The translations under genes were made by a program, and so were the position numbers. Under the pieces are notes generated by a model. The model worked only from the letters and a program-made list of their open reading frames with translations, did not search any database and had not been told where the DNA came from. Below are positions 1 to 11,950 of a DNA stretch of 25,000 bases, piece after piece. How positions within the stretch are numbered: the first letter of the stretch is position 1; each line of letters opens with the position of its first letter. The stretch covers positions 1 through 25,000 of the forward strand of contig JADDIW010000100.1 in the NCBI GenBank assembly GCA_018136815.1, given 5' to 3'. The DNA comes from Isochrysis galbana (Eukaryota; Haptophyta; Isochrysidales; Isochrysidaceae).

Positions 1-1716
<1,716 letters not shown>

Positions 1717-4094
1717 ATGACGGCGGCAGGAGAGCCCACGCATCCACCATCCTCAAGCCCCAACCCACAGTCCGGCACAGAGGTGAAGAGCCCGCAGCCA
1801 CACCGTGCGGAGGAAGCAGAGCGTGCCTCTCCGCCGCGCCGCGCTCTCAGCCGAGAGAAGGCCAAGCGGCAGCGCACGAGAGAGCGGTCACGCTCGCGGT
1901 CGCGATCACCGCGTGAGCGCCGTGACCACCGCCATCGCGACAGGGGGCGCGAGCGCGAGCGCTACGACCACCACGACCGGCGCAGATCAAGCGAGCGACA
2001 TGATCGCTACGACGACCGTCATCGCGACGACGGCTACTACAACGATCGTCGCGATCGCCGCCATGACGACCGGCGCTATGGCGATCGCTATCGGTATGAC
2101 GACCGCCGCTCGTCGCGCCGCTCACGCTCACCGCATCGCCGCTCACGCTCCCCTCGCCGCTCACGCTCACCGCATCGCGAGCGCAAGGCCGACCGAGAGC
2201 CGGCCTTTGACAAGGACGCTGTTGCTGCCGCCATTGCTCGCGCTCAGGGTGCGATTAGCTGTGGAGCCCTTGCAGGCGTGAGTGCTACTACCGGTGCGGC
2301 ACCTGGTCTCGGTGTGGGCCTTGGAACAATCGGGCTCATGGCCAATCCTGCTGTGTCGGCGCTGCAGGTACGTTTTAAGCTTATAGCCTCGGGCATCCAC
2401 TGCCTTCATCCACCCGCTCTCACGAGCTCACATTTTTTTCCCTGGCCCACCCGTCCGTAGGCGACCCTGTCAAAGGGAATAGCAGCTCCAGGTGTGATGA
2501 TGGCTCCGGCATCAAGTATGGCACCTGCGCTGCCTGCCTGTCCAGCTCCTGCGTCCTCCGCAGAGTCTGGCGCCTCAACAGCACTGGCCGCAGGTGCTGT
2601 TCGCGCTGATGGCAAGAAGGGAGCGCGCGACTTTTCCTTCTTGGTCACAGAGGATAAACAAGAATCCGGGCCCAACCTTGCCATGCTCGGGTGCTCTGAT
2701 GACGACTCCGACTCCGACCCCGACCCTGACGACGAAGCTCCTGTCGAAGAGGGAGAGGGGGAGGACGGGTTCGAGGCAGGCTCAGCCATTGACCAGCTTC
2801 TATGGCGCCAGAAGGCGGTTTCGGGTATGGAGACGCGACGCCCTGGAGAGTCGGTACAGCAGTTTTTCCAGCGACGAATGGCTGGCATGCGAATGCTCAA
2901 AGCCGAGGCGGGAACCAGCAGTGCCAAGCAACTTGAGAATGAGGTGCGCACCGCCCGGCCTGCGGCAAATATGCACAACAACTTCTTGCTTTGTTGCTTT
3001 TCCAACCAAAGCACCACCTCAGGTCTTTCCGTCTGCTCGTTGCGCAGGTTGATCAAGCACTCATGAATGCTAGCACGGCCTGGCATTGGGGAAAGGGGGA
3101 CCACGACGCAGACATATCCGACGACGACACGGATTTGCTACGGCTCGAGGACAGCAGCTCCGATGTACCGCAACTAACATACAAGCTTGAATCTGACGGC
3201 CCCGCCCCCCCCCCACCCCCTGATGAGGCGGGCGCACTCATTGTGCAACATGTTGAAGGAGGCGCGCCAGGCAACGCCCTCGTCGCCTACGACGGTGCGA
3301 AAGCTGCTGCCAAACGACGTCAGATAATTGGTTCTGAGGCTGTGCGTGCGTCGGCAGCGCTCGTACCTCGTGCATCCAAAGACTGCCTCTCTAACGAGAA
3401 GCTCGCCCCCGTCGAATCTGGCCGTGGCTTTGCGCTGTTGGAGAAGATGGGTTGGAAAAAGGGCGAGGGTCTTGGCCGCTCCAAGACGGGCACCACGCTG
3501 CCAGTTGCGGCCATGGTGAAAACTGACATGGGCGGGCTCGCCTCGTCAGAGGAGAAGTATCGTGCACCTGTCCGTGTGATGGACGCTGATGGTCCGCAGC
3601 TGAGTGACAACTTCAGTGTGGGCGCAAGCGGCATGCTTGCCCAGGCCAAGGCTGCATCGATGGATTCGGAGTTCTCTTCCATAGTCTCTCAGACCAAGTC
3701 GGTTCAACAGATCAACGAGGAAAATCGCCGACTCGCGGCTGGCGGCGGCAGCGCCCCCTCGGCCGCGCCGTCTGCACCACAATCAGTGCCGTCCATCCCG
3801 GGGCCGCCACCAATGCCTCCACCTCCCACATCCGCACCGCCACTGCCTGGCGCCTATCCTGCACCAGCTCCTGCTTCGTATCCTCCCCCGCCGTCCTATC
3901 CTTCTCCGCCTGTCTACCCGCCACCACCCACCTACGGGTATCCACCACAGGGTGCCATGTGTTACGGTTACGGCTCGTCCCCCATGTACACTTCTCCGAT
4001 TCCCGGCTACCCGCCAATGCCCGGCTACCCACCGGTACACCCCGCTTACATGGCCCCTGGAATGGCTCAGCAGCATCCGTGGGGCTGGGGCTGA
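1717..4094 (+). CDS. RS-domain, G-patch, proline-rich splicing-related protein (three exons)
   Basis: Exons are read as 1717-2367, 2461-2943 and 3048-4094, giving 726 aa. Both introns (2368-2460, GTACGT...GTAG; 2944-3047, GTGCGC...GCAG) are GT-AG and phase 0. Residues about 50-170 form an RS/RD-rich region with repeated RSRSPHR units and DRRHDDRRYGD-type repeats. Residues about 297-320 are acidic (DDDSDSDPDPDDE). A G-patch lies at about residues 502-546, with GRGFALLEKMGWKKGEGLGR and the glycines typical of the family. The last 80 residues are rich in Pro and Tyr (PPPSYPSPPVYPPPPTYGYP). G-patch proteins usually activate DEAH-box RNA helicases, and RS regions recruit splicing factors, so a nuclear role in splicing is likely. 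The G-patch resembles SON-type proteins, but orthology is not established. The start is the first in-frame ATG after the poly-C spacer. Confidence 0.88.
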
Positions 4095-4924
4095 GCTTGT
4101 GTGTCCAGGATGCGGTGGCGTTGAGCCGAGGTGACGGCATGTGCTCACACCTGTTTTCAGGAAACACATGCTCGACCCGAGTGTTGTTTGTTATTGCTTG
4201 CTCGCTCGACTCGACTCGGTTAGTCAGTAGGGCCTCGACACTTCAGGCAAGGACTAAGATGAGCTTCAGTACGCAGCAGCACATATAAACTTCTTGATAA
4301 TCTAGCACACCTATCTATTAGTTGTCATTATTTGAGCCTCTTTCGATTTGCAAAAAACCTCCTTGTAATTTACTGTGATTGAAACATTTGAAGATTCAAA
4401 AAGAACCCCGAAGATTCCGGGCCAACACCTGCTGGGTCCAGGTACCTCTACCTCTCTACCTACATCGCCCTTACTTCCCGTCTCTCCACCTCTTCCCTCC
4501 CCCCCCTTCAGTCCTTTTTCTTTGGTATCCGGGGTCCGGCCTAGGTGCGCTACCTTCTACCCTTGCTTGGCCCTACTTGAGAGTGTGGGGTCTGGCCAGG
4601 CCTTTTGAGTGTCTAGTGTGTGCGTTTGCTGGAGTGTGCGTGGGTTTGCTTCTTCTCGTGTGTGTGGGGCGGGTTCTGCTATCGTGTTGTGTTTGGTGTT
4701 TGGGTGTCGGTCGTTCGCAGGCCTGCAGGCCTATCCTTGATTACAATGACTAGCTTGACTACAACATTTTTGCCTTTTGCCTTTAGCCTTTAGCCTTTAT
4801 TTAGTTACACTGTGAAAAATCGGTTCCTGTGATAGCCATGACTTGAATATGAATATTGGGAATTTTAAGTAGTCAAGCAATACTTGAATTTTGACGATAA
4901 TCTTGACTACAAATACAAAGAACG

Positions 4925-4972
4925 ATATATATAAACAAGTGAGTGTGTGTGAGTGTGTACATATATATATAT
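4925..4972. repeat. AT and GT microsatellites
   Basis: A short ATATATATAA run is followed by GAGTGTGTGTGAGTGTGTAC and then a run of AT repeats. This is simple-sequence DNA in an AT-rich island downstream of the G-patch gene. Confidence 0.85.
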
Positions 4973-5818
4973 ACCAACTTGGTAGTAACAGTGTAACAGT
5001 AGACAGTAGCGGTAAAAATCTCCGATTGAACGCTCGGAAGTGCGGCAGGCCTCTCTCCTCGGCGATGGCACCACCTAGGCAAAGGCAAGCAGGCGCATCA
5101 CCTCGGTGTTGTTGCCCTAGCTAAAGCGACCCAGGAGCCAGGAGTGCCGGAGAGGGCAATGGGCAGGAGATGACGGTGGCGGTGGCGGAGAGGGCGGAGG
5201 TGGAGAGGGCGATGGAGGAGATGACGGCGGCGGAGAGCGCTCGGCGCGCGCCCGACCAGCGGCGCCACGCGCGGCTGCCTGCGTTGTTGCCTTCCCTAGC
5301 CTCGCTTTTGATTTCAGCTTGTGTTGCGGGTAAAGGAGGGACCTTGTACCTTGTACACTTACTCGTCTCGTATGTGCTCCCAGCTAGGTTGCTAGGTTTC
5401 CCCGCTCGACCCCCTTCTGTCGTCGCACCCCGATTCTCTCCTCCTCGCACCGTCCCGTCGGCCCCCCCGCGGAAGCCCCCTCCTCTCTTTCCCCTCCCGC
5501 TTATTCCCCGAGTGCTTCCTTGAGTTCCCGACCCCCTTTCTTTCCGTCTATTATCTATTATTTTCCCGCGCGTCCCCCCCTCCCCCCCGCGCGTGACGTT
5601 TTCCCTGGTGTCTTCCGTACGCTCTGCGCCATCGCTCGAGCGCTCCCTGTGCCCCCTTGTCTGCCCTTTGTCCTCGGTCCCGTGCTGCAGTGCGGATGAA
5701 ATGGGGTGGAAAGGAGTGAAGAGACGAGGGGAAAGTGTACAAGGCCCCCCCTTTACCCACGACAGGAACCGCTGGGGTTGCATGGGAAGGGAGGAAGGAA
5801 GGGATCCCGGCTGGAGCT

Positions 5819-5945
5819 GCATGCGAGGAAACCAGGAGAGAGGGGCGGGAGGAGAGACACGCTCTAAGAATAGAGGCTGTGTCGGAGACGCTCCCCCTTG
5901 CATGTTGCATGCGAGGAGGCGCGCTCTAAGAATAGAGCGTGCCGC
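5819..5945. repeat. Diverged short direct repeats
   Basis: CGCTCTAAGAATAGAG occurs exactly at 5860-5875 and 5922-5937 (62 bases apart). GCATGCGAGGA occurs at 5819-5829 and 5907-5917 (88 bases apart). CGCTCCCCCTTGC and TGCTCCCCCTGC follow the two copies of the first repeat. The differing offsets suggest a locally duplicated and rearranged unit. Confidence 0.7.
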
Positions 5946-6443
5946 ATGGGATGCTCCCCCTGCTACCCGCAACAAGTTGTTTTAACAATATGCCACTATA
6001 TAAAAATGACATGGTCCTCTTTGGACGGAACTCGACCTCAAGATAGGCCAAGAGATTGCAGCCCCAATTGCCCTAGCGCAAATGTGCATCCCGCGGAAAA
6101 TCGCATTCCTCGCCACTTTCGCATGGAAAACATGCGGAAGATCATTGTCTTGTGATTTGCATAGAAAACAAAGAGACTCTTGATTTTCCCATGTTCAGGT
6201 AGAAGACAGAGCGAAAAACAGAGGAAACTGTGGAGCAAACCGGTGATAACAAAACGAACCCCTCAGTCATGGTACCAAAGGAATCCGCTCGCCCCACTAA
6301 ACCATGATTATGCACGACAATTGAAGAGTCGTGTAGCCGTTGAGGGCGGCAGGTGCGTACCTAACTGATCTCAATCCAGCCGCAGCCAAAATATGACCTA
6401 AATACCTGACTCTTACAGTGCATGGGCACCCATGGAGGAGCAT

Positions 6444-7655
6444 TCATGGCGCGTCTAAAGCATCACAAAAATCCGACGCAAACAAGTCTTGGGCCACTCC
6501 CGCCTCCTCGGCGAGCCGTGACACGTCGGGTTCGGCATTCAAAAGCCAATGCCATGTACGGAGAGCGCTGCGGCAACTCCTACTCTCAGGAGACGCTGCT
6601 CTTCCTCTGTCACGCTCACCGTTGACAAAATACTGAGATAGAAGTTCCTCGTGGTTGACCGTGGGTGGAGATGCAGGAGCCAGACACGCCCACAAGACGG
6701 CTGCGGCGCCTTGATCCGGCGTCCGGAACAACCAACCGCTCAATCCACTTCGTGTTAGAATCGAGCAGATTATCCCTCCGAAGTGGCGGCGTAACATCGG
6801 TGTCCAAACGATTCCGGGGTGGCAGTCGTGGATGATGATGCCGCTTTGATTGCAAGCAACTCGTAATAAGAGCGACAAGTGCATCAGTCCAAGCTTTGAC
6901 TGAGCATACGCAGTCAGAGTCTTATCTATAGACAGATCGCTCACAAGATGGTCTACTTTTCCTGCCCGAAGATGGGATGACGACCCCACGTTCACGATTC
7001 TACCACCGCCTTCGCACGCCTTCAAACATGGAAGTAGGCTGAGAGTCAAGATTGCAGGTGCGCAGAGATTGACCCTCATGGTGCCTCCCACTTGCCTCCC
7101 CATGGTTCCGGCATTATTGACCAGCAGCGCAATCGGCTTCCGCGCGAATGTGCGTCTTAACTGTGCCGGCTTAGTCTGCTCTAAGTCGAGGTACACGTAT
7201 TCTGCATGTCCGCCTCGCGCCTGAATTGACTTGACGAGCTCCTCACCAGCCGTTCTGTTCCTCGCGGCGACACACACGGCGAAGCCGTGATCGGAGAGGC
7301 CGTGAGCAACAGCCGTACCGATCCCCCCTGTGGCCCCGGTTATCACGGCGAGGCGGCCTCTTCCAGTACGAGGCTCAGTGAGTGGTGGTGGCAGCAGCTG
7401 GCCTGGCTGAATGTTCATGAGCATCTCCGCCGCCAGCCCATGAACGAGCCAGCGCAAAGTGCGATGGAGCGCCGAAATGTCGGGTTGCATGGGCTCGGCG
7501 AGAGAATTCACTGCTCGTCCAGCCTGTGCAAGACACGGCGCGGCCGCGGCGTTCCCCGAGGAGCCGCAGCTCCGGCCCACAAGAAACGGGGAAGGGAAGA
7601 CAGCCTCGTCGGCCGTCCGAGGGGAAGAGGAGGCGGGGGGGCTGGGAGAGGGCAA
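6444..7655 (-). CDS. Classical short-chain dehydrogenase/reductase (SDR)
   Basis: This intronless frame encodes up to 403 aa. The classical SDR Rossmann fold spans about residues 100-345. It shows the cofactor motif TGATGGIG at 106-113, the NNAG motif at 180-183, a catalytic Ser in VNVGSSSH (225-227) and the catalytic YAQSK (Tyr250, Lys254). HPGIVWTPM follows at 279-287. An Arg right after the second beta strand (AARNR, 131-134) favours NADP(H). The arrangement resembles retinol-dehydrogenase, WWOX or Tic32-like SDRs, but the substrate cannot be told from the sequence. About 95 residues precede the Rossmann fold and are rich in Ser, Pro and Ala. They may be a targeting region, or translation may start at Met56 or Met78. 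The C-terminal 50 residues are family-atypical. It is divergent from the S1 gene at 8576. Confidence 0.92.
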   Translation of the reverse strand: MPSPSPPASSSPRTADEAVFPSPFLVGRSCGSSGNAAAAPCLAQAGRAVNSLAEPMQPDISALHRTLRWLVHGLAAEMLMNIQPGQLLPPPLTEPRTGRGRLAVITGATGGIGTAVAHGLSDHGFAVCVAARNRTAGEELVKSIQARGGHAEYVYLDLEQTKPAQLRRTFARKPIALLVNNAGTMGRQVGGTMRVNLCAPAILTLSLLPCLKACEGGGRIVNVGSSSHLRAGKVDHLVSDLSIDKTLTAYAQSKLGLMHLSLLLRVACNQSGIIIHDCHPGIVWTPMLRRHFGGIICSILTRSGLSGWLFRTPDQGAAAVLWACLAPASPPTVNHEELLSQYFVNGERDRGRAASPESRSCRSALRTWHWLLNAEPDVSRLAEEAGVAQDLFASDFCDALDAP

Positions 7656-7693
7656 TCAATGCAAGTATACTGTCTTAATATTATTTTATCATT

Positions 7694-7712
7694 CGAACAT
7701 CTCAGATGTTCG
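7694..7712. repeat. Perfect 19-base palindrome
   Basis: CGAACATCT and AGATGTTCG are exact reverse complements separated by one base. The site lies just upstream of the longest SDR start, in the divergent spacer. It has the shape of a dimeric protein-binding site, but no function can be assigned. Confidence 0.8.
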
Positions 7713-7747
7713 TTGACACAAGACACAAGCGACAAGCGAGGACTCCT

Positions 7748-7865
7748 GTCAGAGTTTTCTTGTTGTCCTAGTTTAATCCTAGTGCTGTGAGACCGTGCCT
7801 CATCGCCAACGGAGCCCCTACCCCGTGATGGGGGTGTGCCCGGTCGGTGCATGGCTCGTCCGGTG
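7748..7865 (-). repeat. Dispersed repeat, copy A
   Basis: Read on the minus strand from 7865 to 7748, this stretch aligns by eye with 18783-18910 on the plus strand. Shared blocks in the same order include CACCGGACGA, CCGACCG, ACCCCC, CGGGGTAGGGGCT, ACGGTCTC, CAGC and AGAAAACTCTGAC. Differences are mainly substitutions plus one small length difference. No ORF is shared. It could be a short interspersed element, a solo terminal piece of a transposon, or a non-coding RNA gene family. Confidence 0.75.
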
Positions 7866-8326
7866 AATAGAGAACGTGGGACGTGGGTGAAATGTCACAG
7901 TAACTCACCGCGGGCCATAATCCAGATGCCTCGAAAAAGGGGGTGTTGATGTAGGGCGGTCAAACAGCTATTTTAACTTCTAAGGGTGAAATCTCAGTGA
8001 GTGAGGCGGTCCGCGGGCGCGCTGCGAGACCGTTCTTGGTCACCAGCCCAGTGCCCGGCGCGCGGCACATATCAAATAATCAAATAGCCAGGAGCCAGGA
8101 GCCGTACAGCCGGCAGCCAGCCACGCCAATACGCCAATACGCCAATCGCGCGCGACGCGCCCCCAGGCCGCGTCGAAATCGGCAGCCCCCGCGCCCCAAA
8201 GCACGCGCGCTAACGTCCGCCGCCGGAGGCCCGGAGAGCCCTCTCGGAACGGGGCAGGGGGGGGGATAGCGCGGCTCCCAGCAGCCAGCAGCAAAGCGGA
8301 GATATTCTGGCCTTTGGCCTTTGCAT

Positions 8327-8383
8327 GTACTACAAGTAGTACTTTATTTCCTATCTGGTCGGGCCAAAAGTACTTTAAAGTAC
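8327..8383. repeat. Pair of GTAC-ended palindromes upstream of the S1 gene
   Basis: GTACTACAAGTAGTAC (8327-8342, six-base arms) and GTACTTTAAAGTAC (8370-8383, perfect) lie 27 bases apart and share AGTACTTTA. They sit about 200 bases upstream of the S1 gene start. They are candidate cis elements; this is inferred from symmetry and position only. Confidence 0.7.
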
Positions 8384-8575
8384 ACGCGCGCGCACCATCT
8401 CGCCTCACTCGACTCCGAGCCCTCCCCTCTCCCTCTCCCCCACCCTCCCTTCCTCCCTCCCTCCACCCCTCAGTCCCCCCTATATCTCTCGCTCTCACTT
8501 TGGGGCGAGGCCCGTCGCACACGCCTAGCTTCTAGTGCTGTTGCCTGTCTCGCTAGTCCATCGGCGCGAATTGCG

Positions 8576-9883
8576 ATGTTCCTTCCCCTGGTGCTGCACA
8601 TCGCAGCCGCGCTGTCGGGACGGCCACTCTCCGCACTCGTGCAGGGAGAGTCACTCCGCGGGACGGTGCTCAGCCGGCATGAGGAGCTGCTCTACCTCAA
8701 GGTCGACGTGCACGATGATGTGGGCCTGCGCGAACAGCAGGATGTGCCAGCGATTCTCTCACTGCCGCGCTCACACCCGATGCTGCAAACACTGAGGATC
8801 GGTGCCGATCTGACAGTGTACGTCAAGAAGGTGACGAGCACAGGCCGACTTCGTGTTGGTCTGTTCCCGCCGCGTGACCCCCCAAGGATGCCAGCGTCCG
8901 ATGACTTCAAGAAGCTGGAGGACCTGCACCTGGGGGACAAGCTGCAAGGGGAGGTCATCAAAATTGCAGCCTGTGGAGCCTTTGTGGATGTGGGAGTGTG
9001 GCGTCAAGGTCGGAAAGGACGGTGGAGGGCTGTCGACGCCCTTATCCCTGTAGATCAGCAGCCATCCGTATCCGAGGAAGATGCGGTCCAGCTAGCGGTC
9101 GGAGATGTAGTAGTGGGCCGTGTGCTTGAACCGAATCTGGCATCGGGTAGGCTGCTCATGACTTTGCGCGGAGAGTTGATTGATGTTCTTAGGGATGAGC
9201 TCAACGAGCGTCGGGTTCTTGCCAAGGCTCGTCAGAGACGCAAGTCTACATCAAAGCTCAAGCCAGGCTCAGAACGCGAGGGATTCGTTGTCAGGGTTGA
9301 AACGTATGGATTGCTGGTCAATGTCGGAGCCAAGCAAACAGGGTTGGTGCACATTTCGAACATTGGGCAAGGTTTAATTGATAACATCGAGGCGGTCGCC
9401 AAGGTGGGCGACATCGTGCTCGTCGAGGTGCTCGCGCCGGCAAAGCTCGGGGACAAGGGATATCGCGGGGAAGGCAAGCTTCGGCTCAGCTTGAAGCGGA
9501 AGCTTGTGCAAAAATCTGAGGATGTGCCGGCATCAGTCCTTGCTACCGCACGACGAGGAGAAACACTTCGGCAGCGTTACGAGCGTCTGGAAGATGCACT
9601 GGTGGAGCGCAGGGAGCAGCGTAGAGCTTCCTCTGGAACCCCACCACGAAGAGACATCGGTGGTGTCGCTGCTCCCGGAGCAGCTGCAGTGCCATTGAAT
9701 CAGGCGAGACGTATTGCTGACGAGAGCAACAGCCGTGCAGTTGCTGTGGAGGGCATTGATATGGTGGAAGAACGGCTTGCCGAGCTGAACGAGAAACTAG
9801 AACATGGTGACGATGACGAATACGACGACGCGGAGTGGGATGACGATTACTTTGCCGACAAATATGAGGATGCCTTTTATTGA
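8576..9883 (+). CDS. S1 RNA-binding-domain protein with signal-peptide-like N-terminus
   Basis: This intronless gene encodes 435 aa from the ATG at 8576. Three S1 (OB-fold) regions are visible. The first, about residues 26-97, is divergent (LRGTVLSRHEELLYLKVDV). The second is at about 117-198 (GDKLQGEVIKIAACGAFVDV). The third and best is at about 230-307 (GSEREGFVVRVETYGLLVNV, then TGLVHISN). The tail ends in an acidic run (DDDEYDDAEWDDDYF). The first 20 residues (MFLPLVLHIAAALSGRPLSA) look like a secretory signal with a small-residue cleavage site. In algae with complex plastids, such a leader starts plastid import, so a plastid S1/ribosomal-protein-S1-like role is possible. An upstream in-frame ATG at 8321 exists, but it lies in the pyrimidine-rich leader and would destroy the signal. 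S1 domains bind RNA; the exact target is unknown. Confidence 0.9.
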   Translation: MFLPLVLHIAAALSGRPLSALVQGESLRGTVLSRHEELLYLKVDVHDDVGLREQQDVPAILSLPRSHPMLQTLRIGADLTVYVKKVTSTGRLRVGLFPPRDPPRMPASDDFKKLEDLHLGDKLQGEVIKIAACGAFVDVGVWRQGRKGRWRAVDALIPVDQQPSVSEEDAVQLAVGDVVVGRVLEPNLASGRLLMTLRGELIDVLRDELNERRVLAKARQRRKSTSKLKPGSEREGFVVRVETYGLLVNVGAKQTGLVHISNIGQGLIDNIEAVAKVGDIVLVEVLAPAKLGDKGYRGEGKLRLSLKRKLVQKSEDVPASVLATARRGETLRQRYERLEDALVERREQRRASSGTPPRRDIGGVAAPGAAAVPLNQARRIADESNSRAVAVEGIDMVEERLAELNEKLEHGDDDEYDDAEWDDDYFADKYEDAFY

Positions 9884-10469
9884 TCGGCCTCCGGCTCGTT
9901 CGAATCTTAGGATCGGAGGCGGAGGTGCCTCGCCGTTGCGTGTGTCCGGAAAGACAATCATTAATTGCGGGCTCTGAAGAACAGCCAATGGCAATAATCG
10001 ATGTGAGGAAGAAACTCCCAAAAGTTTGCGGTCGCCGACAAAGACCGACGCATGCGCAGTTCTCTTCGCCTCTCATCCCATCTACTTACACGATCGCCAT
10101 CATCACTCCTACTCTTCAGCTTCCATTTTCTGCAGTGCAATGTTCATGCGGCCGGAACACCGAGCTTAGAGCTCAGCTCAAAATCAGATTTTTAACGAGA
10201 ATTCGTGTGAGCCGGCTACTGCTGCACTGCTGGGCGCGGGAACCCGAGTGCGCGAAGAGCCACGCCACTACGCGCGCCTCCTTACCTGCTTCCCTCCGCT
10301 GCTAGTAGCCTCCCTCACCCTCACCCTCTTCTTTTTCAACACCGAACTTCCTACATCTCTCCCACGCCTTCCTCTAGGCTCTAGGCTCGCGCACGAGAAG
10401 CTTATTACTAGTTGGTTTTTGTACGTTGCTGATGGGTCTAAGCTTAAATCATTAGTATTCATTTTGGCA

Positions 10470-10526
10470 TATAGATATAGAGCCCGTGGCCATTACCATT
10501 AAACGTGGAGTTGGCCTCTATCTATA
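10470..10526. repeat. Imperfect inverted repeat
   Basis: TATAGATATAGAGCC at 10470-10484 faces GGCCTCTATCTATA at 10513-10526. The arms are about 14 bases with small mismatches and a loop of about 28 bases. It is in a non-coding interval; no further support. Confidence 0.5.
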
Positions 10527-11689
10527 GTCTATCTTCTTTGCTTTTAGGCGCGTAGGCGTAGGCGGTAGAGTGGGTTAAGGGTTAAAGTCGTGGCTCGTGT
10601 CGGCAAACATTTTTATTTATTTGGGGGATGTTGGTCCATATCGGCTTTAACAGGCCTGCCCTGAACACGCATCCATAACCGGGCCCATGGTCCATGGTAG
10701 CGTACCAGGGCCGCACCCCTGACACCAAAGACAAAGGAAAGAGGGGGGGAAGGCGAGGAAGCGGAGGGAGGGGATAAAAGGGCGATGTCTGATATGCGGT
10801 AGTAGGTACTGTCTAGCGATAGGTGTGTAGGGGATCTTGGGTTGTGGAGCGCCCTCTCCTTACTCCTTATCCCTCGAAGAGAAGGGAAGTTTCCCCACCT
10901 TTCTTCCTCCCAGGCGCCTCGCAAATAGGTTTAATTTGCTATCTTCCCATCTTCCCTGCGTTTCTTTATCTGCTTTTGGGGGCAATTAGGTTTAATCTGC
11001 GACCTCTTCGTATCTCCCCTTACTTAGGTACATCGCACTTCTCTCGTCCTATTCGATAGGTCTCTTGGAATCCTGCGCGGCAGGCTTGCCCCTCGTTTCC
11101 GTTATGGTGCGATTCCCTTTCCAGACGAGATCGCCGACAGATCGCCCTTTGATCGTCGTCCGTCGTCGCTGTCTGATCGGAGTGTTTGGGTGCTTGATTT
11201 TAGTCGAGTTGCGTGACAAAAGTCGTGGGAGGGGGGCCTCGCGCCCCCCCCCACCCCCCACTCTCTCGACTCTCGACTCCCCTCATGGGGGGCGAGAACC
11301 ATCCACCCCCCTGCGCTGCCTCTTGGCATGCAGGGGGGACTCACCCGCCAGACTGCCCAAACTCTCCCTGAGAGTCAGGCACAGAACGCACGCCCTGGCC
11401 CGCGTTGGCCGGCTTCTCGCTCTGACCAACCCCTCCTCCCCCTGGGCTCCCCTGATAAGGAGCCCCCAGCCAGCTCCAGTCGACCTCCAGGGGGCGCGAG
11501 AGCGAGCGAGGGAGTGCGGCAGGAGGGGCCGGGGCCATGCCCCAGCCTCACCTGCCCACTGAGCTGTGCTGCCAGGCCCCTGGAGGCCAACTGGGGACCT
11601 GAAGGGGGGTCGCAGGCGCGCGCCATGGGCCAGGGCCGCAGGGAAGAGAGGAGGAAGAGGGAAGAGGGATGGGAGGGGGGAGCGGCAGC

Positions 11690-11950
11690 TATCCCCTCCG
11701 GCGTTTACGTCCGTGTCCGTCGTCCTGTCGTCAGTCGTCATCCGTCGCTCTCGCTTTCATCGCTCGCTCTCGCTCTCGCCTATCACTCATACCTTACAAT
11801 CTCTCCGATTCCTTCACCAGCCACTGCCTTCATAGCCCTCCCCTTGCTCGCCCTCGCCTCTCGCCACTCGCTCGATGTCTGTCGCTTTCGCCGTTTCGCC
11901 GCCGTCCTCGCCCTCGTCCAAGCCCGCCTACCCGCCTTCCTCTGCTGACT
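11690..11950 (+). repeat. Dispersed GTCGTC/CTCGCTCT-rich repeat, copy 1
   Basis: Starting with a GTCGTC-rich run and going through CTCGCTCTCGCTCTCGC to CGCCCTCGTCCAAGCCCGCC and a GCCTTCCTCTGCTGA end, this segment resembles the reverse complement of about 24570-24800. That segment ends CGCCCTCGCCCAAGCCC and GCCTTCCTATGTTGA. Both encode the same short peptide end (QAR.PAFLC followed by a stop). It is probably a transposon-derived or recently dispersed non-coding segment. Confidence 0.55.

Larger units (their letters stand above)
4095..6443. other. Non-coding interval with microsatellites and short repeats
   Basis: I see no convincing gene here. The first 300 bases are probably 3' flank of the G-patch gene. 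The stretch 4750-4990 is notably AT-richer than its surroundings. It has a GCCTTT hexamer array at about 4771-4800, two copies of CTTGACTACAA (about 4752 and 4902), and GT and AT microsatellites at about 4925-4972. From 5400 to 5600 the plus strand is pyrimidine-rich. Short direct repeats occur at 5819-5937. The ORFs of 93-284 codons in this region overlap each other on both strands and have low-complexity compositions (RGGG, PPP), so I do not call them. Confidence 0.6.
7656..8575. promoter_or_regulatory. Divergent upstream region of the SDR and S1 genes
   Basis: This spacer carries the 5' flanks of both neighbours. It contains a perfect 19-base palindrome (7694-7712), one copy of a dispersed repeat (7748-7865), short tandem repeats (CGCCAATA three times near 8126-8148) and two palindromes built around GTAC (8327-8342 and 8370-8383). 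A pyrimidine-rich leader (CTCCCTCTCC and similar, about 8400-8510) precedes the S1 gene start. No gene is supported. ORFs crossing 7508-8522 are low-complexity shadows. Confidence 0.55.

Noticed and set aside
5121..5975. 284-codon minus-strand frame (with overlapping plus frames)
   Set aside because: Composition is low-complexity (RGGG, RGKR), it overlaps several equally open frames, contains the direct repeats at 5860-5937, and shows no family motif.
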